Numbered from the stretch's first letter, positions 9,032 through 20,900 are shown. The stretch: 64,000 nt of DNA from Harmothoe impar (GCA_947462335.1 OX381716.1:5142438-5206437), one strand, 5' to 3'. Program-made: numbers and translations. The notes: a model not told the origin generated them from the sequence alone.

Positions 9032-9266
9032 AGATTTTGAACTAATCTTTCGAGACGTAAAAGAAGGTTGTATGTACATTACCCTAAGATCTGCTGAAAC
9101 CAAGTTCATGCATTGAATTCCACGTTTAAAGGAAACATGTTGGACGAGCATTTTGTGGTGGTAATTTCTTTCTATTTGGGTACATCTTTTGAGCAGCTGT
9201 TGCAATTGAAAAATCATCTTTCTTTCATCAAGTGACATATTACACATTTGCCAAACTTAAAACTTG

Positions 9267-9348
9267 CGCAGTCGGCAGGATTCGAACCTGCGCGGGCAGA
9301 GCCCAATGGATTTCTAGTCCATCGCCTTAACCACTCGGCCACGACTGC
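9267..9348 (-). tRNA. tRNA-Ser(AGA), unit 5, second
   Basis: Unit 5, no variant base noticed. Confidence 0.93.
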
Positions 9349-9599
9349 CACGCTTACATGTAAAGGTGATAGATTCCAAATATCCAGAAGAATTGATGAT
9401 ATCTGCTGTAACATTACAGGCATCATGGTGATATGCTACATAGTAGTTCAAGTAGCTGGAATGCAGTAAAAGAGTGCCTGTTGAAAGTTGAGCTGTCTTG
9501 ACCAAAGCCACCGTGAGGGGACTTAATTGCTGGTATTCTGTCGTATAAATTCCAGGTATCTGCATGATGAAAAGAGGTTGAATAGTATATAATATATAT

Positions 9600-10492
9600 G
9601 GGTCAAGCCGCTGACTTATGTAGGTTTGGTCTTTTCAGGCCTTTTAAGCTTTATAAGCCTACAGAATTAAGACTTTTGCTTCAAATGCTTATATTCTTTG
9701 GCATGTGTGACAAAACATCCTAACATTTCAGGGAAAAAAATATTTTTGTGTATTGGACCAAGATATTGTCTTTTATGGCCCCCCGAAGCCAAAAAAGCCC
9801 TAAAAAATGACAAAAATGACAGAAATGACATATTTTACATGCCAATCATTTAATCTAAGGAATCAATAGCCCATCCCAATTAATTTTTACCAATAGGCCT
9901 ATGTTATAGTAGATGGATTCAAGAGATTTTACCATGATATGTATCTTTTATTTTTTACTGTAGACTTTTTGCTGTGAATTTGTCACTTATTGTCAATCTA
10001 TGTTATTATATTGGTGTCCGCATACAGTAATTAGAGAGATACCACAGCATAACTATTTTACCCCTCATGTTGAGGTAACATGTGGGCCTTATACTGGAAA
10101 AAGAAAATTTTCAAAAAAATCCAATCCTCTAGGCTCCAGGAGCAGATGCATATTTGATACAACATAAAAGCACGGAGTAACAATTGCCATTTCTTTCTCT
10201 CCTGTGGTTATTTCTGGCTATATATTGCGTTATTATGTTCCAAAAGGACTTGTGGTGACAGGGGCTTAGTGCTTGATAGCTATGGTAGACCATGCATTCA
10301 CCCATGCACACCCAAATGCTTCACTATGACAAATTTGAATCCCGGATGGTGTTACTCCGTGCTTTTAAGTTGCGGTGTTACTCCGTGCTTTTAAGTAGCA
10401 GCAGGCAAATCCTCACTAATAATTAACTTATCTGTGCTCCAGAGGGTGCCTACAACACTCCTTGATCATTTTAATGCTTCATAATCAACAAT
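9600..10492. other. Foreign 893-bp segment replacing 179 bp of unit 6
   Basis: Sequence unrelated to the array begins after AATATATAT and ends before CAAACACTG. It replaces the 179 bp that would hold the UGA gene of unit 6. No convincing ORF. The motif TTACTCCGTGCTTTTAAGT occurs twice at about 10352-10396 and inverted at about 10163-10181. No clear terminal repeats or target duplication, so it could be part of a decayed element joined by deletion. Confidence 0.7.
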
Positions 10493-10626
10493 CAAACACT
10501 GTTATTGTACATTGCACTCACTAGGCAATTGTCTTATGTCATAGGCTAAGTTCTGACTGCTAAATCCATCGAATACATTAGTTTTTTGCCCAAATGACAT
10601 TTTCCTTTGGGTTTCCTCAAAAGTAA

Positions 10627-10708
10627 CGCAGTCGGCAGGATTCGAACCTGCGCGGGCAGAGCCCAATGGATTTCTAGTCCATCGCCTTAACCACTCGGCC
10701 ACGACTGC
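10627..10708 (-). tRNA. tRNA-Ser(AGA), unit 6, first
   Basis: Unit 6, no variant base noticed. The UGA gene of this unit is absent. Confidence 0.93.
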
Positions 10709-11000
10709 TATAACTTGAAAGTAATAGGAACCTTTAGCAAGCCCAACATAGGTCATTAAACATAGACCTAACTGACCAGTGCTAAAACATAGCCGTTTGA
10801 TAGGGACCTTTGGCGAAGCCGACATAGCTCATTAAGCGTTGATGTAGCCTATGTCTAAAGCATTGCTACATCTGCATTTAATGAGCTACCTTGGCCTTGC
10901 TAAAGGTCCCTAGTGAGAGCAACGCTTGGACAACTTGTAGACTTGTTTGAGATTCTTGGTAACTTTGAAATATAGCTGTCATTTCAAAACCTTTTACCAA

Positions 11001-11082
11001 GCAGTTGTGGCCGAGTGGTTAAGGCGTTGGACTCGAAATCCAATGGGTTCTACCCGCACAGGTTCGAACCCTGTCAACTGCG
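11001..11082 (+). tRNA. tRNA-Ser(CGA), unit 6
   Basis: Unit 6, no variant base noticed. Confidence 0.93.
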
Positions 11083-11317
11083 AGATTTTGAACTAATCTT
11101 TCGAGACGTAAAAGAAGGTTGTATGTACATTACCCTAAGATCTGCTGAAACCAAGTTCATGCATTGAATTCCACGTTTAAAGGAAACATGTTGGACGAGC
11201 ATTTTGTGGTGGTAATTTCTTTCTATTTGGGTACATCTTTTGAGCAGCTGTTGCAATTGAAAAATCATCTTTCTTTCATCAAGTGACATATTACACATTT
11301 GCCAAACTTAAAACTTG

Positions 11318-11399
11318 CGCAGTCGGCAGGATTCGAACCTGCGCGGGCAGAGCCCAATGGATTTCTAGTCCATCGCCTTAACCACTCGGCCACGACTGC
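11318..11399 (-). tRNA. tRNA-Ser(AGA), unit 6, second
   Basis: Unit 6, no variant base noticed. Confidence 0.93.
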
Positions 11400-11695
11400 C
11401 ACGCTTACATGTAAAGGTGATAGATTCCAAATATCCAGAAGAATTGATGATATCTGCTGTAACATTACAGGCATCATGGTGATATGCTACATAGTAGTTC
11501 AAGTAGCTGGAATGCAGTAAAAGAGTGCCTGTTGAAAGTTGAGCTGTCTTGACCAAAGCCACCGTGAGGGGACTTAATTGCTGGTATTCTGTCGTATAAA
11601 TTCCAGGTATCTGCATGATGAAAAGAGGTTGAATAGTATATAATATATTCATCTTCATAGTAGAAAGGATATAGAAAAGTGGCAGGTACTCATGA

Positions 11696-11777
11696 GCAGT
11701 CGTGGCCGAGTGGTTAAGGCGTTGGACTTGAAATCCAATGGGTTCTACCCGCGCAGGTTCGAACCCTGCCGGCTGCG
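11696..11777 (+). tRNA. tRNA-Ser(UGA), unit 7
   Basis: Unit 7. The gene matches the class; the flank reads CATGA rather than CATGG, and the upstream AT run is 2 bp shorter. Confidence 0.93.
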
Positions 11778-11961
11778 AGATTTTAGGCTGCACCACACAT
11801 GCACTTGGGCATTCAATCTAATATCCCCAAACACTGTTATTGTACATTGCACTCACTAGGCAATTGTCTTATGTCATAGGCTAAGTTCTGACTGCTAAAT
11901 CCATCGAATACATTAGTTTTTTGCCCAAATGACATTTTCCTTTGGGTTTCCTCAAAAGTAA

Positions 11962-12043
11962 CGCAGTCGGCAGGATTCGAACCTGCGCGGGCAGAGCCCA
12001 ATGGATTTCTAGTCCATCGCCTTAACCACTCGGCCACGACTGC
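11962..12043 (-). tRNA. tRNA-Ser(AGA), unit 7, first
   Basis: Unit 7, no variant base in the gene. The 5' flank has AATTAAT for AAGTAAT, shared with unit 20. Confidence 0.93.
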
Positions 12044-12335
12044 TATAACTTGAAATTAATAGGAACCTTTAGCAAGCCCAACATAGGTCATTAAACATAG
12101 ACCTAACTGACCATTGCTAAAACATAGCCGTTTGATAGGGACCTTTGGCGAAGCCGACATAGCTCATTAAGCGTTGATGTAGCCTATGTCTAAAGCATTG
12201 CTACATCTGCATTTAATGAGCTACCTTGGCCTTGCTAAAGGTCCCTAGTGAGAGCAACGCTTGGACAACTTGTAGACTTGTTTGAGATTCTTGGTAACTT
12301 TGAAATATAGCTGTCATTTCAAAACCTTTTACCAA

Positions 12336-12417
12336 GCAGTTGTGGCTGAGTGGTTAAGGCGTTGGACTCGAAATCCAATGGGTTCTACCCGCACAGGTTC
12401 GAACCCTGTCAACTGCG
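12336..12417 (+). tRNA. tRNA-Ser(CGA), unit 7, A-box variant
   Basis: Unit 7. GGCTGAG A-box variant. Confidence 0.88.
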
Positions 12418-12652
12418 AGATTTTGAACTAATCTTTCGAGACGTAAAAGAAGGTTGTATGTACATTACCCTAAGATCTGCTGAAACCAAGTTCATGCATT
12501 GAATTCCACGTTTAAAGGAAACATGTTGGACGAGCATTTTGTGGTGGTAATTTCTTTCTATTTGGGTACATCTTTTGAGCAGCTGTTGCAATTGAAAAAT
12601 CATCTTTCTTTCATCAAGTGACATATTACACATTTGCCAAACTTAAAACTTG

Positions 12653-12734
12653 CGCAGTCGGCAGGATTCGAACCTGCGCGGGCAGAGCCCAATGGATTTC
12701 TAGTCCATCGCCTTAACCACTCGGCCACGACTGC
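12653..12734 (-). tRNA. tRNA-Ser(AGA), unit 7, second
   Basis: Unit 7, no variant base noticed. Confidence 0.93.
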
Positions 12735-13032
12735 CACGCTTACATGTAAAGGTGATAGATTCCAAATATCCAGAAGAATTGATGATATCTGCTGTAACAT
12801 TACAGGCATCATGGTGATATGCTACATAGTAGTTCAAGTAGCTGGAATGCAGTAAAAGAGTGCCTGTTGAAAGTTGAGCTGTCTTGACCAAAGCCACCGT
12901 GAGGGGACTTAATTGCTGGTATTCTGTCATATAAATTCCAGGTATCTGCATGATGAAAAGAGGTTGAATAGTATATAATATATATTCATCTTCATAGTAG
13001 AAAGGATATAGAAAAGTGGCAGGTACTCATGG

Positions 13033-13114
13033 GCAGTCGTGGCCGAGTGGTTAAGGCGTTGGACTTGAAATCCAATGGGTTCTACCCGCGCAGGTTCGAA
13101 CCCTGCCGGCTGCG
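13033..13114 (+). tRNA. tRNA-Ser(UGA), unit 8
   Basis: Unit 8, no variant base noticed. Confidence 0.93.
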
Positions 13115-13298
13115 AGATTTTAGGCTGCACCACACATGCACTTGGGCATTCAATCTAATATCCCCAAACACTGTTATTGTACATTGCACTCACTAGGCAA
13201 TTGTCTTATGTCATAGGCTAAGTTCTGACTGCTAAATCCATCGAATACATTAGTTTTTTGCCCAAATGACATTTTCCTTTGGGTTTCCTCAAAAGTAA

Positions 13299-13380
13299 CG
13301 CAGTCGGCAGGATTCGAACCTGCTCGGGCAGAGCCCAATGGATTTCTAGTCCATCGCCTTAACCACTCGGCCACGACTGC
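13299..13380 (-). tRNA. tRNA-Ser(AGA), unit 8, first, variant
   Basis: Unit 8. One base differs at the variable-arm/T-stem border (CCTGCTCGGGC for CCTGCGCGGGC on the plus strand). Confidence 0.88.
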
Positions 13381-13672
13381 TATAACTTGAAAGTAATAGG
13401 AACCTTTAGCAAGCCCAACATAGGTCATTAAACATAGACCTAACTGACCATTGCTAAAACATAGCCGTTTGATAGGGACCTTTGGCGAAGCCGACATAGC
13501 TCATTAAGCGTTGATGTAGCCTATGTCTAAAGCATTGCTACATCTGCATTTAATGAGCTACCTTGGCCTTGCTAAAGGTCCCTAGTGAGAGCAACGCTTG
13601 GACAACTTGTAGACTTGTTTGAGATTCTTGGTAACTTTGAAATATAGCTGTCATTTCAAAACCTTTTACCAA

Positions 13673-13754
13673 GCAGTTGTGGCCGAGTGGTTAAGGCGTT
13701 GGACTCGAAATCCAATGGGTTCTACCCGCACAGGTTCGAACCCTGTCAACTGCG
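13673..13754 (+). tRNA. tRNA-Ser(CGA), unit 8
   Basis: Unit 8, no variant base noticed. Confidence 0.93.
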
Positions 13755-13989
13755 AGATTTTGAACTAATCTTTCGAAACGTAAAAGAAGGTTGTATGTAC
13801 ATTACCCTAAGATCTGCTGAAACCAAGTTCATGCATTGAATTCCACGTTTAAAGGAAACATGTTGGACGAGCATTTTGTGGTGGTAATTTCTTTCTATTT
13901 GGGTACATCTTTTGAGCAGCTGTTGCAATTGAAAAATCATCTTTCTTTCATCAAGTGACATATTACACATTTGCCAAACTTAAAACTTG

Positions 13990-14071
13990 CGCAGTCGGCA
14001 GGATTCGAACCTGCGCGGGCAGAGCCCAATGGATTTCTAGTCCATCGCCTTAACCACTCGGCCACGACTGC
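13990..14071 (-). tRNA. tRNA-Ser(AGA), unit 8, second
   Basis: Unit 8, no variant base noticed. Confidence 0.93.
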
Positions 14072-14369
14072 CACGCTTACATGTAAAGGTGATAGATTCC
14101 AAATATCCAGAAGAATTGATGATATCTGCTGTAACATTACAGGCATCATGGTGATATGCTACATAGTAGTTCAAGTAGCTGGAATGCAGTAAAAGAGTGC
14201 CTGTTGAAAGTTGAGCTGTCTTGACCAAAGCCACCGTGAGGGGACTTAATTGCTGGTATTCTGTCATATAAATTCCAGGTATCTGCATGATGAAAAGAGG
14301 TTGAATAGTATATAATATATATTCATCTTCATAGTAGAAAGGATATAGAAAAGTGGCAGGTACTCATGG

Positions 14370-14451
14370 GCAGTCGTGGCCGAGTGGTTAAGGCGTTGGA
14401 CTTGAAATCCAATGGGTTCTACCCGCGCAGGTTCGAACCCTGCCGGCTGCG
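14370..14451 (+). tRNA. tRNA-Ser(UGA), unit 9
   Basis: Unit 9, no variant base noticed. Confidence 0.93.
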
Positions 14452-14635
14452 AGATTTTAGGCTGCACCACACATGCACTTGGGCATTCAATCTAATATCC
14501 CCAAACACTGTTATTGTACATTGCACTCACTAGGCAATTGTCTTATGTCATAGGCTAAGTTCTGACTGCTAAATCCATCGAATACATTAGTTTTTTGCCC
14601 AAATGACATTTTCCTTTGGGTTTCCTCAAAAGTAA

Positions 14636-14717
14636 CGCAGTCGGCAGGATTCGAACCTGCGCGGGCAGAGCCCAATGGATTTCTAGTCCATCGCCTTAAC
14701 CCCTCGGCCACGACTGC
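14636..14717 (-). tRNA. tRNA-Ser(AGA), unit 9, first, A-box variant
   Basis: Unit 9. The minus-strand A box reads GCCGAGGGGTT instead of GCCGAGTGGTT. The same change is in unit 10, so these two units share a recent ancestor. Confidence 0.87.
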
Positions 14718-15009
14718 TATAACTTGAAAGTAATAGGAACCTTTAGCAAGCCCAACATAGGTCATTAAACATAGACCTAACTGACCATTGCTAAAACATA
14801 GCCGTTTGATAGGGACCTTTGGCGAAGCCGACATAGCTCATTAAGCGTTGATGTAGCCTATGTCTAAAGCATTGCTACATCTGCATTTAATGAGCTACCT
14901 TGGCCTTGCTAAAGGTCCCTAGTGAGAGCAACGCTTGGACAACTTGTAGACTTGTTTGAGATTCTTGGTAACTTTGAAATATAGCTGTCATTTCAAAACC
15001 TTTTACCAA

Positions 15010-15091
15010 GCAGTTGTGGCCGAGTGGTTAAGGCGTTGGACTCGAAATCCAATGGGTTCTACCCGCACAGGTTCGAACCCTGTCAACTGCG
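15010..15091 (+). tRNA. tRNA-Ser(CGA), unit 9
   Basis: Unit 9, no variant base noticed. Confidence 0.93.
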
Positions 15092-15326
15092 AGATTTTGA
15101 ACTAATCTTTCGAAACGTAAAAGAAGGTTGTATGTACATTACCCTAAGATCTGCTGAAACCAAGTTCATGCATTGAATTCCACGTTTAAAGGAAACATGT
15201 TGGACGAGCATTTTGTGGTGGTAATTTCTTTCTATTTGGGTACATCTTTTGAGCAGCTGTTGCAATTGAAAAATCATCTTTCTTTCATCAAGTGACATAT
15301 TACACATTTGCCAAACTTAAAACTTG

Positions 15327-15408
15327 CGCAGTCGGCAGGATTCGAACCTGCGCGGGCAGAGCCCAATGGATTTCTAGTCCATCGCCTTAACCACTCGGCC
15401 ACGACTGC
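15327..15408 (-). tRNA. tRNA-Ser(AGA), unit 9, second
   Basis: Unit 9, no variant base noticed. Confidence 0.93.
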
Positions 15409-15504
15409 CACGCTTACATGTAAAGGTGATAGATTCCAAATATCCAGAAGAATTGATGATATCTGCTGTAACATTACAGGCATCATGGTGATATGCTACA
15501 TAGT

Positions 15505-15614
15505 AGGGACCTTTAGCAACCACGTAAAAGCTCAATACACGTAGACGTAGCCTATCCCTTTAGCACTACTACGTCTGCGTTTAATGAGCTACGTCGGGTT
15601 TGCTAAAGGTCCCT
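15505..15614. mobile_element. Extra AGGGACC MITE, unit 9
   Basis: A 110-bp copy inserted into CATAGTAGTTC with 3-bp duplication AGT (15502-15504 and 15615-15617). Left arm AGGGACCTTTAGCAACCACG, right arm GGGTTTGCTAAAGGTCCCT. The central 28 bp (15546-15573) reads CCTATCCCTTTAGCAC. Confidence 0.85.
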
Positions 15615-15819
15615 AGTAGTTCAAGTAGCTGGAATGCAGTAAAAGAGTGCCTGTTGAAAGTTGAGCTGTCTTGACCAAAGCCACCGTGAGGGGACTTAAT
15701 TGCTGGTATTCTGTCATATAAATTCCAGGTATCTGCATGATGAAAAGAGGTTGAATAGTATATAATATATATTCATCTTCATAGTAGAAAGGATATAGAA
15801 AAGTGGCAGGTACTCATGG

Positions 15820-15901
15820 GCAGTCGTGGCCGAGTGGTTAAGGCGTTGGACTTGAAATCCAATGGGTTCTACCCGCGCAGGTTCGAACCCTGCCGGCTGC
15901 G
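15820..15901 (+). tRNA. tRNA-Ser(UGA), unit 10
   Basis: Unit 10, no variant base noticed. Confidence 0.93.
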
Positions 15902-16085
15902 AGATTTTAGGCTGCACCACACATGCACTTGGGCATTCAATCTAATATCCCCAAACACTGTTATTGTACATTGCACTCACTAGGCAATTGTCTTATGTCA
16001 TAGGCTAAGTTCTGACTGCTAAATCCATCGAATACATTAGTTTTTTGCCCAAATGACATTTTCCTTTGGGTTTCCTCAAAAGTAA

Positions 16086-16167
16086 CGCAGTCGGCAGGAT
16101 TCGAACCTGCGCGGGCAGAGCCCAATGGATTTCTAGTCCATCGCCTTAACCCCTCGGCCACGACTGC
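16086..16167 (-). tRNA. tRNA-Ser(AGA), unit 10, first, A-box variant
   Basis: Unit 10. Same GCCGAGGGGTT A-box change as unit 9. Confidence 0.87.
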
Positions 16168-16459
16168 TATAACTTGAAAGTAATAGGAACCTTTAGCAAG
16201 CCCAACATAGGTCATTAAACATAGACCTAACTGACCATTGCTAAAACATAGCCGTTTGATAGGGACCTTTGGCGAAGCCGACATAGCTCATTAAGCGTTG
16301 ATGTAGCCTATGTCTAAAGCATTGCTACATCTGCATTTAATGAGCTACCTTGGCCTTGCTAAAGGTCCCTAGTGAGAGCAACGCTTGGACAACTTGTAGA
16401 CTTGTTTGAGATTCTTGGTAACTTTGAAATATAGCTGTCATTTCAAAACCTTTTACCAA

Positions 16460-16541
16460 GCAGTTGTGGCCGAGTGGTTAAGGCGTTGGACTCGAAATCC
16501 AATGGGTTCTACCCGCACAGGTTCGAACCCTGTCAACTGCG
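16460..16541 (+). tRNA. tRNA-Ser(CGA), unit 10
   Basis: Unit 10, no variant base noticed. Confidence 0.93.
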
Positions 16542-16776
16542 AGATTTTGAACTAATCTTTCGAAACGTAAAAGAAGGTTGTATGTACATTACCCTAAGAT
16601 CTGCTGAAACCAAGTTCATGCATTGAATTCCACGTTTAAAGGAAACATGTTGGACGAGCATTTTGTGGTGGTAATTTCTTTCTATTTGGGTACATCTTTT
16701 GAGCAGCTGTTGCAATTGAAAAATCATCTTTCTTTCATCAAGTGACATATTACACATTTGCCAAACTTAAAACTTG

Positions 16777-16858
16777 CGCAGTCGGCAGGATTCGAACCTG
16801 CGCGGGCAGAGCCCAATGGATTTCTAGTCCATCGCCTTAACCACTCGGCCACGACTGC
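16777..16858 (-). tRNA. tRNA-Ser(AGA), unit 10, second
   Basis: Unit 10, no variant base noticed. Confidence 0.93.
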
Positions 16859-16954
16859 CACGCTTACATGTAAAGGTGATAGATTCCAAATATCCAGAAG
16901 AATTGATGATATCTGCTGTAACATTACAGGCATCATGGTGATATGCTACATAAT

Positions 16955-17064
16955 AGGGACCTTTAGCAACCACGTAAAACCTCAAGAAACGCAGACGTAG
17001 CAGTGCTGAAAGGATAGGATACGTTTGCGTTAAATGAGCTACGTTGGGTTTGCTAAAGGTCCCT
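16955..17064. mobile_element. Extra AGGGACC MITE, unit 10, inverted core
   Basis: A 110-bp copy at the same unit position as the one in unit 9, with the arms in the same orientation. Its central 28 bp (16996-17023) is the exact reverse complement of the centre of the copy at 36860-36970. Flanks AAT (left) and AGT (right). Confidence 0.85.
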
Positions 17065-17269
17065 AGTAGTTCAAGTAGCTGGAATGCAGTAAAAGAGTGC
17101 CTGTTGAAAGTTGAGCTGTCTTGACCAAAGCCACCGTGAGGGGACTTAATTGCTGGTATTCTGTCATATAAATTCCAGGTATCTGCATGATGAAAAGAGG
17201 TTGAATAGTATATAATATATATTCATCTTCATAGTAGAAAGGATATAGAAAAGTGGCAGGTACTCATGG

Positions 17270-17351
17270 GCAGTCGTGGCCGAGTGGTTAAGGCGTTGGA
17301 CTTGAAATCCAATGGGTTCTACCCGCGCAGGTTCGAACCCTGCCGGCTGCG
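17270..17351 (+). tRNA. tRNA-Ser(UGA), unit 11
   Basis: Unit 11, no variant base noticed. Confidence 0.93.
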
Positions 17352-17535
17352 AGATTTTAGGCTGCACCACACATGCACTTGGGCATTCAATCTAATATCC
17401 CCAAACACTGTTATTGTACATTGCACTCACTAGGCAATTGTCTTATGTCATAGGCTAAGTTCTGACTGCTAAATCCATCGAATACATTAGTTTTTTGCCC
17501 AAATGACATTTTCCTTTGGGTTTCCTCAAAAGTAA

Positions 17536-17617
17536 CGCAGTCGGCAGGATTCGAACCTGCGCGGGCAGAGCCCAATGGATTTCTAGTCCATCGCCTTAAC
17601 CACTCGGCCACGACTGC
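17536..17617 (-). tRNA. tRNA-Ser(AGA), unit 11, first
   Basis: Unit 11, no variant base noticed. Confidence 0.93.
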
Positions 17618-17909
17618 TATAACTTGAAAGTAATAGGAACCTTTAGCAAGCCCAACATAGGTCATTAAACATAGACCTAACTGACCAGTGCTAAAACATA
17701 GCCGTTTGATAGGGACCTTTGGCGAAGCCGACATAGCTCATTAAGCGTTGATGTAGCCTATGTCTAAAGCATTGCTACATCTGCATTTAATGAGCTACCT
17801 TGGCCTTGCTAAAGGTCCCTAGTGAGAGCAACGCTTGGACAACTTGTAGACTTGTTTGAGATTCTTGGTAACTTTGAAATATAGCTGTCATTTCAAAACC
17901 TTTTACCAA

Positions 17910-17991
17910 GCAGTTGTGGCCGAGTGGTTAAGGCGTTGGACTCGAAATCCAATGGGTTCTACCCGCACAGGTTCGAACCCTGTCAACTGCG
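17910..17991 (+). tRNA. tRNA-Ser(CGA), unit 11
   Basis: Unit 11, no variant base noticed. Confidence 0.93.
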
Positions 17992-18226
17992 AGATTTTGA
18001 ACTAATCTTTCGAAACGTAAAAGAAGGTTGTATGTACATTACCCTAAGATCTGCTGAAACCAAGTTCATGCATTGAATTCCACGTTTAAAGGAAACATGT
18101 TGGACGAGCATTTTGTGGTGGTAATTTCTTTCTATTTGGGTACATCTTTTGAGCAGCTGTTGCAATTGAAAAATCATCTTTCTTTCATCAAGTGACATAT
18201 TACACATTTGCCAAACTTAAAACTTG

Positions 18227-18308
18227 CGCAGTCGGCAGGATTCGAACCTGCGCGGGCAGAGCCCAATGGATTTCTAGTCCATCGCCTTAACCACTCGGCC
18301 ACGACTGC
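18227..18308 (-). tRNA. tRNA-Ser(AGA), unit 11, second
   Basis: Unit 11, gene unchanged. The spacer base change CTGCTCTAAC at about 18363 recurs in unit 13. Confidence 0.93.
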
Positions 18309-18606
18309 CACGCTTACATGTAAAGGTGATAGATTCCAAATATCCAGAAGAATTGATGATATCTGCTCTAACATTACAGGCATCATGGTGATATGCTACA
18401 TAGTAGTTCAAGTAGCTGGAATGCAGTAAAAGAGTGCCTGTTGAAAGTTGAGCTGTCTTGACCAAAGCCACCGTGAGGGGACTTAATTGCTGGTATTCTG
18501 TCATATAAATTCCAGGTATCTGCATGATGAAAAGAGGTTGAATAGTATATAATATATATTCATCTTCATAGTAGAAAGGATATAGAAAAGTGGCAGGTAC
18601 TCATGG

Positions 18607-18688
18607 GCAGTCGTGGCCGAGTGGTTAAGGCGTTGGACTTGAAATCCAATGGGTTCTACCCGCGCAGGTTCGAACCCTGCCGGCTGCG
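18607..18688 (+). tRNA. tRNA-Ser(UGA), unit 12
   Basis: Unit 12, no variant base noticed. Confidence 0.93.
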
Positions 18689-18872
18689 AGATTTTAGGCT
18701 GCACCACACATGCACTTGGGCATTCAATCTAATATCCCCAAACACTGTTATTGTACATTGCACTCACTAGGCAATTGTCTTATGTCATAGGCTAAGTTCT
18801 GACTGCTAAATCCATCGAATACATTAGTTTTTTGCCCAAATGACATTTTCCTTTGGGTTTCCTCAAAAGTAA

Positions 18873-18954
18873 CGCAGTCGGCAGGATTCGAACCTGCGCG
18901 GGCAGAGCCCAATGGATTTCTAGTCCATCGCCTTAACCACTCGGCCACGACTGC
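18873..18954 (-). tRNA. tRNA-Ser(AGA), unit 12, first
   Basis: Unit 12, no variant base noticed. Confidence 0.93.
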
Positions 18955-19246
18955 TATAACTTGAAAGTAATAGGAACCTTTAGCAAGCCCAACATAGGTC
19001 ATTAAACATAGACCTAACTGACCATTGCTAAAACATAGCCGTTTGATAGGGACCTTTGGCGAAGCCGACATAGCTCATTAAGCGTTGATGTAGCCTATGT
19101 CTAAAGCATTGCTACATCTGCATTTAATGAGCTACCTTGGCCTTGCTAAAGGTCCCTAGTGAGAGCAACGCTTGGACAACTTGTAGACTTGTTTGAGATT
19201 CTTGGTAACTTTGAAATATAGCTGTCATTTCAAAACCTTTTACCAA

Positions 19247-19328
19247 GCAGTTGTGGCCGAGTGGTTAAGGCGTTGGACTCGAAATCCAATGGGTTCTACC
19301 CGCACAGGTTCGAACCCTGTCAACTGCG
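19247..19328 (+). tRNA. tRNA-Ser(CGA), unit 12
   Basis: Unit 12, no variant base noticed. Confidence 0.93.
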
Positions 19329-19563
19329 AGATTTTGAACTAATCTTTCGAAACGTAAAAGAAGGTTGTATGTACATTACCCTAAGATCTGCTGAAACCAA
19401 GTTCATGCATTGAATTCCACGTTTAAAGGAAACATGTTGGACGAGCATTTTGTGGTGGTAATTTCTTTCTATTTGGGTACATCTTTTGAGCAGCTGTTGC
19501 AATTGAAAAATCATCTTTCTTTCATCAAGTGACATATTACACATTTGCCAAACTTAAAACTTG

Positions 19564-19645
19564 CGCAGTCGGCAGGATTCGAACCTGCGCGGGCAGAGCC
19601 CAATGGATTTCTAGTCCATCGCCTTAACCACTCGGCCACGACTGC
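19564..19645 (-). tRNA. tRNA-Ser(AGA), unit 12, second
   Basis: Unit 12, no variant base noticed. Confidence 0.93.
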
Positions 19646-19943
19646 CACGCTTACATGTAAAGGTGATAGATTCCAAATATCCAGAAGAATTGATGATATC
19701 TGCTGTAACATTACAGGCATCATGGTGATATGCTACATAGTAGTTCAAGTAGCTGGAATGCAGTAAAAGAGTGCCTGTTGAAAGTTGAGCTGTCTTGACC
19801 AAAGCCACCGTGAGGGGACTTAATTGCTGGTATTCTGTCATATAAATTCCAGGTATCTGCATGATGAAAAGAGGTTGAATAGTATATAATATATATTCAT
19901 CTTCATAGTAGAAAGGATATAGAAAAGTGGCAGGTACTCATGG

Positions 19944-20025
19944 GCAGTCGTGGCCGAGTGGTTAAGGCGTTGGACTTGAAATCCAATGGGTTCTACCCGC
20001 GCAGGTTCGAACCCTGCCGGCTGCG
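19944..20025 (+). tRNA. tRNA-Ser(UGA), unit 13
   Basis: Unit 13, no variant base noticed. Confidence 0.93.
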
Positions 20026-20209
20026 AGATTTTAGGCTGCACCACACATGCACTTGGGCATTCAATCTAATATCCCCAAACACTGTTATTGTACATTGCAC
20101 TCACTAGGCAATTGTCTTATGTCATAGGCTAAGTTCTGACTGCTAAATCCATCGAATACATTAGTTTTTTGCCCAAATGACATTTTCCTTTGGGTTTCCT
20201 CAAAAGTAA

Positions 20210-20291
20210 CGCAGTCGGCAGGATTCGAACCTGCGCGGGCAGAGCCCAATGGATTTCTAGTCCATCGCCTTAACCACTCGGCCACGACTGC
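20210..20291 (-). tRNA. tRNA-Ser(AGA), unit 13, first
   Basis: Unit 13, no variant base noticed. Confidence 0.93.
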
Positions 20292-20583
20292 TATAACTTG
20301 AAAGTAATAGGAACCTTTAGCAAGCCCAACATAGGTCATTAAACATAGACCTAACTGACCATTGCTAAAACATAGCCGTTTGATAGGGACCTTTGGCGAA
20401 GCCGACATAGCTCATTAAGCGTTGATGTAGCCTATGTCTAAAGCATTGCTACATCTGCATTTAATGAGCTACCTTGGCCTTGCTAAAGGTCCCTAGTGAG
20501 AGCAACGCTTGGACAACTTGTAGACTTGTTTGAGATTCTTGGTAACTTTGAAATATAGCTGTCATTTCAAAACCTTTTACCAA

Positions 20584-20665
20584 GCAGTTGTGGCCGAGTG
20601 GTTAAGGCGTTGGACTCGAAATCCAATGGGTTCTACCCGCACAGGTTCGAACCCTGTCAACTGCG
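20584..20665 (+). tRNA. tRNA-Ser(CGA), unit 13
   Basis: Unit 13, no variant base noticed. Confidence 0.93.
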
Positions 20666-20900
20666 AGATTTTGAACTAATCTTTCGAAACGTAAAAGAAG
20701 GTTGTATGTACATTACCCTAAGATCTGCTGAAACCAAGTTCATGCATTGAATTCCACGTTTAAAGGAAACATGTTGGACGAGCATTTTGTGGTGGTAATT
20801 TCTTTCTATTTGGGTACATCTTTTGAGCAGCTGTTGCAATTGAAAAATCATCTTTCTTTCATCAAGTGACATATTACACATTTGCCAAACTTAAAACTTG

